DNA of 34,198 nt from JAWXCB01 sp034440455. Its GTDB lineage: Bacteria > Bacteroidota > Bacteroidia > Chitinophagales > CAIOSU01. The notes beneath the pieces were generated by a model that was not told where the DNA came from, searched no databases, and was given only the letters and a program-made list of their open reading frames with translations. Each line of letters opens with the position of its first letter. Position 1 is the stretch's first letter. This document shows, in pieces, positions 14,312 through 21,933 of this stretch. The translations under genes and the position numbers were made by a program. The stretch lies in contig JAWXCB010000075.1 of NCBI GenBank assembly GCA_034440455.1, positions 1 to 34,198 on the forward strand, written 5' to 3'.

Positions 14312-14710
14312 TTATTCGGCAGAAGGGACAAGCGTAACGGTGGCTATCGTACTGTCCACTTCGTTATAGAATACTGCCTTTTGTTCGGTAAGCTCTTTAA
14401 TAAGCAAGCGATTTTCTTTATTGTCGCCTTTTGCCTTTGTAACTAATTCATCTTTTTCAATGCGCCATACGCCTTCTTCCATGCGGGGACCAAATTGCGC
14501 TTTGTAAGTGCCGTCTGCTAAAAACTCCATTGATGGATTTCCCATCTGTGCGCCTGTCATCACTTCATCATTCATGCGAAATTCCTGATAAGTCCATTTT
14601 TTAGCGAGCAGTTGTTTTTTAGCTTCTGATTCGTCTTTGCAGGAAAACAAAAAGCAAAATACAGGGAGAAGAAATAATGCTGCAAAAATTTTTCTGTTTG
14701 AATTGCGCAT
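14312..14710 (-). CDS. Small lipoprotein, lipocalin-like
   Basis: A 132-residue lipoprotein when started at the ATG at 14710 (MRNSNRKIFAALFLLPVFC), with the lipobox LFSC and Cys about 24. The open frame extends to 14734, but the extra residues lie inside the putative -7 box. The mature part has the pattern KKWTYQEFRMNDE...MEFLADGTYKAQFG...GVWRIEKDELVTK, seen in small lipocalin-like Bacteroidota lipoproteins. The function is unknown. It precedes nfeD by 9 bp on the same strand, so lipoprotein-nfeD-floA is a likely operon. Confidence 0.75.
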   Translation of the reverse strand: MRNSNRKIFAALFLLPVFCFLFSCKDESEAKKQLLAKKWTYQEFRMNDEVMTGAQMGNPSMEFLADGTYKAQFGPRMEEGVWRIEKDELVTKAKGDNKENRLLIKELTEQKAVFYNEVDSTIATVTLVPSAE

Positions 14711-14731
14711 AATGAATGTATTTTGAGGTCG

Positions 14732-14739
14732 CAAATGTA
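14732..14739 (-). promoter_or_regulatory. -7 box of the lipoprotein-nfeD-floA operon
   Basis: The minus strand reads TACATTTG, matching TAnnTTTG, 21 bp upstream of the lipoprotein ATG at 14710. The -33 element is weak. Confidence 0.45.
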
Positions 14740-14782
14740 ATGAATTTAAGAAGCAGTAGGGACTGTCTTAAAAGTAAAAATC

Positions 14783-14858
14783 TCACGCAAAGGCGCAAAG
14801 TTCGCCAAGTATAGATTATTGAAATTTAACTCTTTGCGTTCTTGGCGTCTTTGCGTGA
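14783..14858. repeat. 27-bp inverted repeat (TCACGCAAAG element)
   Basis: The left arm at 14783-14809 begins TCACGCAAAGGCGCAAAG. The complement of the right arm (14832-14858) begins TCACGCAAAGACGCCAAG. The arms match at most positions and are separated by a 22-bp AT-rich loop. This CACGCAAAG family is a dispersed intergenic repeat that I recognise from Bacteroidota. It lies between the divergent lipoprotein and rlmH genes. Confidence 0.55.
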
Positions 14859-14914
14859 AGCTAATATTGGTGACTTTTTGAACAGCCCCAGTGCTAACAA
14901 CAAATCCAGGCAAA

Positions 14915-15379
14915 ATGAAATTCGAGTTGTGGTTATTAGGAAAAAATGAACCGTACATCCGCGAGGGCATGGCGCTGTTTGCCGCGCGTATCAGTCGCTA
15001 TGTTGCTTTTGAGGAAAAGGTTTTTAACGAAACCGGAAAAGGCAAAGCGGCACAGGCAATAAAAGAAGCTGAATGCAAGCTCTTCCTCAGTAAGCTTGAC
15101 GACAAGGATTATCTTGTTATTTTAGACGAGCGCGGCAAAGCGTATTCTTCTGAAAAATTTTCAGGATTGATTAATAACCTGCTTGTGAGCGGAAAGAAAA
15201 AAGTGGTGTTCCTTATCGGGGGGGCGTATGGATTTGATGACGCGCTCCGCAAACGCGCCAATACAGTAGTTTCGCTTTCGGAAATGACTTTTTCGCATCA
15301 AATAGTGCGTTTGCTGTTTGCCGAACAGCTTTATCGCGCTTTCACGATTCTCAAGAACGAACCCTATCACCACGCCTGA
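14915..15379 (+). CDS. rlmH: 23S rRNA pseudouridine-1915 N3-methyltransferase RlmH
   Basis: A 154-residue SPOUT methyltransferase that methylates pseudouridine 1915 in helix 69 of 23S rRNA, after 70S assembly. It starts MKFELWLLGKNEPYIREG at 14915; a GTG further upstream (14891) adds non-family residues. The family hallmarks are YLVILDERGKAYSSEKF, the SAM-binding trefoil-knot segment VVFLIGGAYGFDDALRKRA and the C-terminal LSEMTFSHQIVRLLFAEQLYRA. It ends in NEPYHHA, as most RlmH proteins do (PYHH). It is followed after 3 bp by the rhomboid gene, so they are probably co-transcribed. Confidence 0.95.
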   Translation: MKFELWLLGKNEPYIREGMALFAARISRYVAFEEKVFNETGKGKAAQAIKEAECKLFLSKLDDKDYLVILDERGKAYSSEKFSGLINNLLVSGKKKVVFLIGGAYGFDDALRKRANTVVSLSEMTFSHQIVRLLFAEQLYRAFTILKNEPYHHA

Positions 15380-15382
15380 ATT

Positions 15383-16000
15383 ATGAGCATTACGATACTC
15401 ATTATAGTTCTTACATGTATCACATCCATTGCCGCATTCAACAACCAGAATATCAAGCAGCAACTGATTTTTTCTCCTTACATCATCAAGCGAAAAAAAG
15501 ATTGGTTCCGGTTTCTCTCTTCCGGTTTTCTGCACAGCGACTGGATGCACCTGTTCTTTAACATGTATGTGCTTTTCCTTTTTGGGAAAACAACAGAAGC
15601 TTATTTCATGCGCGTGTTTGATAATGCAGGCGCGACACTTTACATTCTTCTCTACACAATTGCCATCAGTTTATCAGAGGTGTATTCGTACTTTAAGCAT
15701 CAAGATAATCAGGGCTATGCAAGTCTGGGCGCTTCGGGCGCGGTTTCCGCAGTAGTATTTGCAAGCATCTTGTTTCAACCGCTGAATAAAATAGGCATCA
15801 TCTTTTTTCCTATTGGCATTCCCGGTTTCATCTTTGGAATTCTGTATTTACTCTACTCGATGTACATGGCGAGAAACGCAAATGATAATGTAGGTCACAA
15901 TGCGCACTTCTATGGAGCGGTGTTTGGTTTTCTGTTTCCAATCGTGCTGAAGCCGGAGCTTTTCATGGAATTCATGCAACAGATTTCCTATGGGCGCTAA
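15383..16000 (+). CDS. Rhomboid-family intramembrane serine protease
   Basis: A 205-residue polytopic membrane protein. The catalytic Ser lies in GYASLGASGAVSAVVFAS (GxSG motif) and the catalytic His in NVGHNAHFYGAVFG. The conserved loop region HSDWMHLFFNMYVLFLFG (with H and N contributing to the oxyanion hole) sits after the first helix. About six membrane helices fit the minimal rhomboid core. Substrates are membrane proteins but cannot be predicted. It overlaps the threonine aldolase start by 11 nt, implying an rlmH-rhomboid-aldolase transcript. Confidence 0.9.
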   Translation: MSITILIIVLTCITSIAAFNNQNIKQQLIFSPYIIKRKKDWFRFLSSGFLHSDWMHLFFNMYVLFLFGKTTEAYFMRVFDNAGATLYILLYTIAISLSEVYSYFKHQDNQGYASLGASGAVSAVVFASILFQPLNKIGIIFFPIGIPGFIFGILYLLYSMYMARNANDNVGHNAHFYGAVFGFLFPIVLKPELFMEFMQQISYGR

Positions 16001-17018
16001 ACAGTTCATTGACCTCCGCAGCGATACCGTTACCCGCCCCACATCGGGAATGCTTGATGCAATGATGACTGCTCAGGTGGGTGATGATGTGTTTGGTGAA
16101 GACCCCACAGTGAATAAACTCGAACAGAAAACAGCCGCATTGTTAGGGATGGAAGCCGCGCTCTTTTGTCCTTCGGGCACGATGACAAATCAAATTGCTA
16201 TCAACGTGCTCACTGCTCCGATGTGCGAAGTAATATGCTCCGGCATGTCGCATCTCTACTATTATGAAAGCGCGGGCATGGCATTCAACTCATCCGTTTC
16301 TACGCGAACTATTCATGGCGACAGGGGCAGAATAACCGCGCAAGATGTGCTTGATAACATCAACCCCGATGATGAGCATAATGCCATCACTAAAGTAGTT
16401 GCGCTTGAAAATACGGTGAACAAAGGTGGTGGTGCATGTTATGATTTCAACGAGATAAAAAAGATACAGAAAGCGTGTAAGACTCCTGGTTTGTCATTAC
16501 ACTTAGATGGAGCGCGACTTTTCAATGCGCTTGCTGAAACAAAACAATCTCCGAAAGATTATGGAAAGTTGTTCGACACCATTTCCATTTGTCTTTCAAA
16601 AGGATTGGGCGCACCTGTCGGCTCGCTTTTGTTAAGCACAAAAGAAAACATTCATAAAGCAAGACGTGTACGCAAAGTCTTTGGCGGTGGAATGCGGCAG
16701 GCAGGTTATCTCGCTGCTGCCGGAATCTACGCGCTTGACCATCATGTGCAACGATTAAAAGAAGACCATCAACGCGCAAAGACGCTTGGAAGCGCCCTGC
16801 AAGCCGCCTCATTTGTTGAAAGCGTTGTGCCTGTTGAAACGAACATTGTCATTTTTCAACTCAACGCTAAATATGAAGGCGAGGCATTCATTCGCAAGTT
16901 GACAACACACGGCATTCACGCTTTTACTATGAAACCTCAAACCGTGCGTTTTGTTACCCACCTTGATTTTGATGACGTGATGCTTGAGCGGGTACTACAA
17001 GTGATTAAGAAGCTATAA
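15990..17018 (+). CDS. ltaE: Low-specificity threonine aldolase
   Basis: A 342-residue fold-type I PLP enzyme that cleaves threonine or allo-threonine to glycine and acetaldehyde. The family start FIDLRSDTVTRPTSGMLDAM and GDDVFGEDPTVNKLE are diagnostic. The PLP-binding Lys is in SICLSKGLGAPVGS, preceded by the Asp of LHLDGARLFNA. Length is normal. Its ATG overlaps the rhomboid stop by 11 nt, so it is translated from the same message. Symbol assigned by family; glycine-forming direction assumed. Confidence 0.93.
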   Translation: MGAKQFIDLRSDTVTRPTSGMLDAMMTAQVGDDVFGEDPTVNKLEQKTAALLGMEAALFCPSGTMTNQIAINVLTAPMCEVICSGMSHLYYYESAGMAFNSSVSTRTIHGDRGRITAQDVLDNINPDDEHNAITKVVALENTVNKGGGACYDFNEIKKIQKACKTPGLSLHLDGARLFNALAETKQSPKDYGKLFDTISICLSKGLGAPVGSLLLSTKENIHKARRVRKVFGGGMRQAGYLAAAGIYALDHHVQRLKEDHQRAKTLGSALQAASFVESVVPVETNIVIFQLNAKYEGEAFIRKLTTHGIHAFTMKPQTVRFVTHLDFDDVMLERVLQVIKKL

Positions 17019-17042
17019 GGATTGAAATTGCCAGAGATAATT

Positions 17043-18176
17043 TCATGGCTTGTAGCTTAATCCAAAATTGAGGAACATCGCAATGCCCGATGGTTTTTCT
17101 CTTTTTGTTTTCCGATTGAAGTAATAATTCTTATTGCCGATGCAGGTTCCTTTACAGACGTTCATCGTGGTGACATAATTTCCCGATTGGCGCATGCTGT
17201 ATTTCCTCAAACCCTGATATGCAAGGTCAGCGCTTGTGTTGAAATCATTGCCGGTTACGATTCCTAAGTCAAGCGCGGAGTTGATGCCATACGCGAACAT
17301 GGCAGTGCAAGAACTTTCAATATAATTTTCAGGGTCATTGTTTCTCACGGGCAATTGATACCAATGTCCCGTTTTCTTATCCTGCAATTCGGGCAATCGC
17401 TGCACCATTTCTTTTAGGTATCCCGCGAATTCGTTCCAATGAATATTATCTTTTGGAATTTCTCTGAGCGCATCTGACAGGGAGACAATCACCCATCCGT
17501 TGCCGCGTCCCCATAGCTCAGGACTTTTGCCTGTTGTTTTATCGGGCCAATTCCACTGCCCGCAAAAAGTGCAGCGTGATTTAGCATCGCTGTCCCACCC
17601 ATGATACCATAACCCCCATTCTTCATCCAGCAGTTTGTCGCGGTGCAATTTTATTTGAGTCGCTAATTCGTCAAGATATTTTTCATCACCGGTTGCGCGA
17701 TACATGCCCAACAGAAATTCTCCAATCATAAAAACGGTGTCGTCCCATAACTGCAGTGTGAAGGATAAATGAGAAACCGCGCCTTCTGCAGTTCGTCTTG
17801 TTTGAAGGTATTCGTTGAATATTTTATCGCACTTCAGCTTATATTTCTCATCACCAGTTACTCGATAGAGAAAAGCCATTCCGAGTCCTGAAGCAACGGC
17901 ATTGGGTGATTTCCCATTCGCCTTCCCGTAGGTTTTATCCATTGCTTGCTTTACATAGTCGAAGTAAATTTTCTGTTCTGAAGGAGCGCTCTTGTCATAT
18001 TGTTTCACCATCACACTGAGCAGGGAAGCATTCTGCCACGACCAGCGATATTTTGCAGCAGGTAAATAAACTTCACGTGCGTAAGCATCCAATGAATCAA
18101 CCCATGTTTGCGCATCACCTGATTGAAGGCAGGAAAGTAAAAGCACAAATGTAGTGAGCAGTTTTATTTTTTTCAT
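17043..18176 (-). CDS. Exported GH88/GH105 unsaturated-glycuronyl hydrolase
   Basis: A 377-residue (alpha/alpha)6-barrel glycosidase with a signal peptide ending CLQSGDAQ. Motifs typical of the YteR/GH105 group are WDDTVFMIGEFLLGMYRATGD, the catalytic-side ELWGRGNGWVIVSLSDAL, and ENYIESSCTAMFAYGI. Such enzymes remove unsaturated uronic acids from the ends of oligosaccharides made by polysaccharide lyases such as rhamnogalacturonan lyase. Substrate cannot be read from sequence. It follows the lactonase gene by 12 bp on the same strand. There are no SusC/SusD or lyase genes in the window, so it is not part of a visible polysaccharide utilisation locus. Confidence 0.88.
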   Translation of the reverse strand: MKKIKLLTTFVLLLSCLQSGDAQTWVDSLDAYAREVYLPAAKYRWSWQNASLLSVMVKQYDKSAPSEQKIYFDYVKQAMDKTYGKANGKSPNAVASGLGMAFLYRVTGDEKYKLKCDKIFNEYLQTRRTAEGAVSHLSFTLQLWDDTVFMIGEFLLGMYRATGDEKYLDELATQIKLHRDKLLDEEWGLWYHGWDSDAKSRCTFCGQWNWPDKTTGKSPELWGRGNGWVIVSLSDALREIPKDNIHWNEFAGYLKEMVQRLPELQDKKTGHWYQLPVRNNDPENYIESSCTAMFAYGINSALDLGIVTGNDFNTSADLAYQGLRKYSMRQSGNYVTTMNVCKGTCIGNKNYYFNRKTKREKPSGIAMFLNFGLSYKP

Positions 18177-18188
18177 TTGTTATTCCAA

Positions 18189-19310
18189 TCAATTTTTCAA
18201 AAACTGCAAACAGGAAGGTTGAGGAATACTAATCTCAATTCCTGCGTATTCCAATTTGCCGTTTTTTTTATTCCTCTTAAAGACAATGACATTGCCTGTT
18301 TTTTCATTCGCCACTAATAGGAAATTCCCTGATGGTGAAATCGTGAAATTGCGCGGCACTTCGCCACGGGTTGATTCGTACCCGACCAAATTTAATTTCC
18401 CGGTCAAGTCATCAATTGAAAATAGTGTGATGTTGTTTTCCTTTCCACGGTTGGAGACATATAAGAATCTGCCATCGGGCGAGAGGTGAATGTCAGCACT
18501 GCCAAACGGACCGCTTGCATCATCGGTATGAGTTGAGATGCGCTGGGTTGAATCAAGCGTTCCTTTATGATAATTGTACACTGAAACTGTTCCGCTTAAT
18601 TCTTCAATCAAGTAAGCAAATCTCCCGTTGGGATGAAATGCAAGATGCCGCGGACCGCTGCCGGATGTTGTATTGGTAAATGCAGGCTGCGTTGTCGTCA
18701 ACGGACTTTGCTGAGTTTCGTCAAAACGGTAAATCATGATTTTATCTATGCCAAGGTCAGGAACAAGCAAGTAATCCTGCGCGGGAGAGAAAACAGTTGA
18801 ATGCACATGCGCAGCTTCCTGACGTTCGGGATTTATACTTTTCCCCGTATGCTGAATGAGTTGCGAGAAAGGTTGCAGGCTTCCGTCAGCATTGATTGGA
18901 AACGCGGATAAATTGCCTCCAAAATAGTTGGCATTTACCAACCAAGTGTTGTTGTGGTTCACAGAGAGATAAACAGGATTATCTCCTCCGCTCGGTTGTT
19001 TATTGATAAACTTCAAACTCCCTGATTTTTTGTTAAACGCAAAGGCGCTCACGCTTCCTGCGTTTTTAATTCTTGCTTCAGTACATGCGTAAACAAATTT
19101 TCCTGTTGGAGCGATTGTCAAAAAAGACGGGCTAACCACGCTTTTATCGGTATTGTTTACCCAAGTTAATTTGCCTGTTGAGTCGTCAAACTTATACACG
19201 TAAATTCCTTTGCTTCCGGTGCCTGAATAAGTGCCGATGAAAAGGAAATACTCTTGGCACGTTGTTGAAAAGCTGAGGAGAAGAAAGAGGATAGGAAAGA
19301 AAATTCGCAT
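18189..19310 (-). CDS. Exported lactonase, seven-bladed beta-propeller (6-phosphogluconolactonase family)
   Basis: A 373-residue protein started at MRIFFPILFLLLSFS (19310); the frame extends to 19382 but the upstream residues disrupt a clean signal peptide. The mature part starts with EYFLFIGTYSGTGSKGIYVY, the hallmark of the YbhE/Pgl beta-propeller lactonases. Repeats such as PTGKFVYACTE, PNGRFAYLIEE, PDGRFLYVSNR and PSGNFLLVANE mark successive blades. Cytosolic Pgl hydrolyses 6-phosphogluconolactone, but this protein is exported, so an extracellular sugar lactone is a more likely substrate. It lies 12 bp upstream of the GH88/GH105 gene, which suggests a joint role in carbohydrate breakdown. 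Confidence 0.88.
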   Translation of the reverse strand: MRIFFPILFLLLSFSTTCQEYFLFIGTYSGTGSKGIYVYKFDDSTGKLTWVNNTDKSVVSPSFLTIAPTGKFVYACTEARIKNAGSVSAFAFNKKSGSLKFINKQPSGGDNPVYLSVNHNNTWLVNANYFGGNLSAFPINADGSLQPFSQLIQHTGKSINPERQEAAHVHSTVFSPAQDYLLVPDLGIDKIMIYRFDETQQSPLTTTQPAFTNTTSGSGPRHLAFHPNGRFAYLIEELSGTVSVYNYHKGTLDSTQRISTHTDDASGPFGSADIHLSPDGRFLYVSNRGKENNITLFSIDDLTGKLNLVGYESTRGEVPRNFTISPSGNFLLVANEKTGNVIVFKRNKKNGKLEYAGIEISIPQPSCLQFLKN

Positions 19311-19432
19311 GATTGGAATTTGCGAATTTACAAATACCTTCTGCTCTATCTTATAGGTCGTCAGTATAAAGCGACTAAACATGGGATAATTTTACGGCAA
19401 TTCCTGAGAAAATTAATTGAGCAAAAAGCCGG

Positions 19433-20332
19433 ATGAGCAATTACGACATTGTACTTCTTACTGAATCGCGCTATGAAAAACCGAAACAACTCACGGACTA
19501 TGTTCGGAATGTGTTGCAGGAAGATAAATTTGTGCAGGATGCTTTGGAAAACGCAGGGTTGAGAACATCGCGTCTTGACTGGGCAACACCGGATTTCGAC
19601 TGGTCAACAACCCGATATGTCCTGTTCAGAACCACGTGGGATTACTTCGACAGATTTGCAGAGTTTTCAGCCTGGCTCAAACGGGTGACGAATTTGACGA
19701 AGTTGATAAATCCGGCATCCCTTATTTATTGGAATATTGACAAGCATTACTTGCAGGATTTGGAGAAAAAGGGAATCAATATCACGCCAACCCATTTCGT
19801 AAAAGCGGGAACCGAAACAACGCTGGAAAAAATCTTATCAGAAACAGGGTGGAAGGATGCCGTGATAAAACCGGCAATTTCGGGCAGCGCCAGACACACG
19901 TACAAGCTGAATTTTGAGAATTATCAGCAATTCGAAAATATTTTTCAATCTCTTGTTTCAAAAGAGGCGATGCTCCTGCAACCATTTCAGCAGGATGTAG
20001 TGAAAACTGGCGAGCGGGCTTTTATGCTGATTGACGGAAAGTTTACCCATGCGGTTTTAAAAACCCCAAAAGCCGGAGATTTCAGAGTGCAGGACGACCA
20101 TGGCGGAACGGTGCGTCCTTACGCGCCCGCTGATGATGAAGTTGAATTTGTTGAAAAGGCAATGGCTGCTTGCCATCCGCTCCCTGTATATGGCAGAGTG
20201 GATGTGATTACTGGCAATGACGGGCAATCGGCAGTTTCTGAAATTGAACTGATAGAACCGGAGATGTGGTTTCGCTTTTACCCGCCTGCCGCAAATAAAA
20301 TGGCGGAAGCAATCAAAAAAAGGTTTTTTTAG
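19433..20332 (+). CDS. ATP-grasp ligase-like protein
   Basis: A 299-residue cytosolic protein with the layout of RimK/glutathione-synthetase-like ATP-grasp enzymes. The N-terminal part is LLTESRYEKPKQLTDY...DWATPDFDWSTTRYVLFRTTWDYFD. The ATP-grasp core is WKDAVIKPAISGSARHTYKL, then MLLQPFQQDVVKTGERAFMLI, and the metal-binding end SEIELIEPEMWFR. Proteins with the DW....RTTWDY segment form an uncharacterised ATP-grasp subgroup. They should couple a carboxylate to an amine or thiol with ATP; the substrates are unknown. It lies divergently from the lactonase. Confidence 0.82.
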   Translation: MSNYDIVLLTESRYEKPKQLTDYVRNVLQEDKFVQDALENAGLRTSRLDWATPDFDWSTTRYVLFRTTWDYFDRFAEFSAWLKRVTNLTKLINPASLIYWNIDKHYLQDLEKKGINITPTHFVKAGTETTLEKILSETGWKDAVIKPAISGSARHTYKLNFENYQQFENIFQSLVSKEAMLLQPFQQDVVKTGERAFMLIDGKFTHAVLKTPKAGDFRVQDDHGGTVRPYAPADDEVEFVEKAMAACHPLPVYGRVDVITGNDGQSAVSEIELIEPEMWFRFYPPAANKMAEAIKKRFF

Positions 20333-20433
20333 CCCAATTTCTGACAGAAAAATTATTTTTTTAGCCCCGTGCAACTTTCTTGACTTTTATCAACTCTATC
20401 TGTTATCTTGCTAATTCCCACAAGATTTACAGA

Positions 20434-21843
20434 ATGAATTTGAATAAAACTATCCTCTTTGCAGCCTTTGCAGTTTCTTTATTTGTAAGTGGATGCAGTT
20501 CAACAGCCGGAATTTTCAAGTACACGATTCCGGATATTACGGATGTAAATATTTTTTCCACTAAGGCTATTCATAAGTCGGGAAATTCATTCAGTTTTCA
20601 GAAAGGTGAAAATCAGACGTTGCCGCCCGTTATTTTTTGGGCAAACAGCAGGAAAGTGGATGAGAACACGAGCGTAGAGCATTTTTTGGAGAAAAACGGC
20701 ACAACTGCATTTTTGGTTATCCGCAATGACAGCATTTTATATGAAAAATATTTTGATGGCTATTCGCGTGAAAAAATCTCACAGGTTTTTTCCGTGACAA
20801 AAGCAGTTGTGAGCGCGTTAGTGGGCATTGCAATAGCGGAAGGACATATCCAGAGTATTGACCAGCCTGTTTCTGATTTTCTGCCTTACTACAAAGATAA
20901 AGGTCGCGATAAACTCACTTTGAACCACCTTCTGCAAATGACGGCAGGCTTGTCTTTTTCAGATTATAAAACCCTCGGCAAACTTTTGAATCTTTATTAT
21001 ACCAAAAACCAGGCAAGCCTTGTGGAGCACATTGGACAAAAGTATGATCCGGGAACCAAGTTTGCATATTCATCCATAGCCACGCAAGTGTTGGGCATGT
21101 GTCTTGAAAAAGCTGTCGGAATAACGGTGCCGGAATATCTTGAGGAGAAATTATGGGAGCCGCTCGGGATGGAATATGATGCAAAGTTTGCTTTGGATAA
21201 TGATAACGGCACTGCAAAAATGTTCGGAGGATTATCCGCATCGGCAGTTGACCTTGCCAAACTCGGAAGGCTTTATTTGAACAATGGCAACTGGAACGGC
21301 AAGCAATTGATACCTGAAGAATGGGTGCTTGCATCAAGACAAGCCGACACTACGAACGGACGCTCGCGCAGATATTCTTACTGCTGGTGGCTCGACACTT
21401 ATCCGCGTGAAATCGGCTATTGTGAAAATGATTTTTTTGCTGGCGGCTTTCGCGGGCAGGTTGTGTATGTGAATCCCAATGACAATACGATTATTGTAAG
21501 GCTTGGCAAAAAGGAAAACGGAATCTATTGGCCTCACGCTATTTCCAAACTTGCTCTTTTGCAGGAATGTGAGAATAATATGTGCGCAACCGAGGATTTG
21601 GTCTCGCTGGAAGGTAGTTACAAAGGCAAAAACGGAAATTCGCTCAACCTGAAGTGGCTTGATGAAATCCTTGTGCTGGAAGATATTCTCATACCTGACA
21701 AGATTGAGTTAAAACGCACCGGAAAAAACAGCTTCACTAATAAAGACCGTAACCTTAAAATCACGATTGACTTCCGCGACAAGCATATCAAAGGATTGAT
21801 TGTGGAGCAGGGCGAAAAAGCGGTGTTTCTTGAGAAGATTTAA
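20434..21843 (+). CDS. Beta-lactamase-fold serine hydrolase lipoprotein
   Basis: A 469-residue protein of the class C beta-lactamase/penicillin-binding family. It starts MNLNKTILFAAFAVSLFVSGC at 20434 (lipobox LFVSGC). The SxxK motif is SVTK (Ser120). The YxN-equivalent region is FAYSSIATQVLG and the late GGFRGQ replaces the KTG box. The family also contains esterases and D-peptidases, so hydrolysis of a beta-lactam is not implied. The C-terminal ~75 residues form a small beta-domain (LEGSYKGKNGNSLNLKWL). The open frame extends to 20380, but the lipoprotein signal decides the start. It is co-directional with the flanking ATP-grasp and acylase genes. Confidence 0.86.
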   Translation: MNLNKTILFAAFAVSLFVSGCSSTAGIFKYTIPDITDVNIFSTKAIHKSGNSFSFQKGENQTLPPVIFWANSRKVDENTSVEHFLEKNGTTAFLVIRNDSILYEKYFDGYSREKISQVFSVTKAVVSALVGIAIAEGHIQSIDQPVSDFLPYYKDKGRDKLTLNHLLQMTAGLSFSDYKTLGKLLNLYYTKNQASLVEHIGQKYDPGTKFAYSSIATQVLGMCLEKAVGITVPEYLEEKLWEPLGMEYDAKFALDNDNGTAKMFGGLSASAVDLAKLGRLYLNNGNWNGKQLIPEEWVLASRQADTTNGRSRRYSYCWWLDTYPREIGYCENDFFAGGFRGQVVYVNPNDNTIIVRLGKKENGIYWPHAISKLALLQECENNMCATEDLVSLEGSYKGKNGNSLNLKWLDEILVLEDILIPDKIELKRTGKNSFTNKDRNLKITIDFRDKHIKGLIVEQGEKAVFLEKI

Positions 21844-21933
21844 CGCGCTGATTTGTCAATTAGCAGATGTGCCGATTGAATAAAAACTACCTTTTCTTTT
21901 CTATCCTCATTTACCCTTAAAATCTTATTTACA

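Noticed and set aside
20316..20365. A/T run after the ATP-grasp gene as a terminator
   Set aside because: The A7-GG-T7 palindrome has no GC stem and would not form a stable hairpin.
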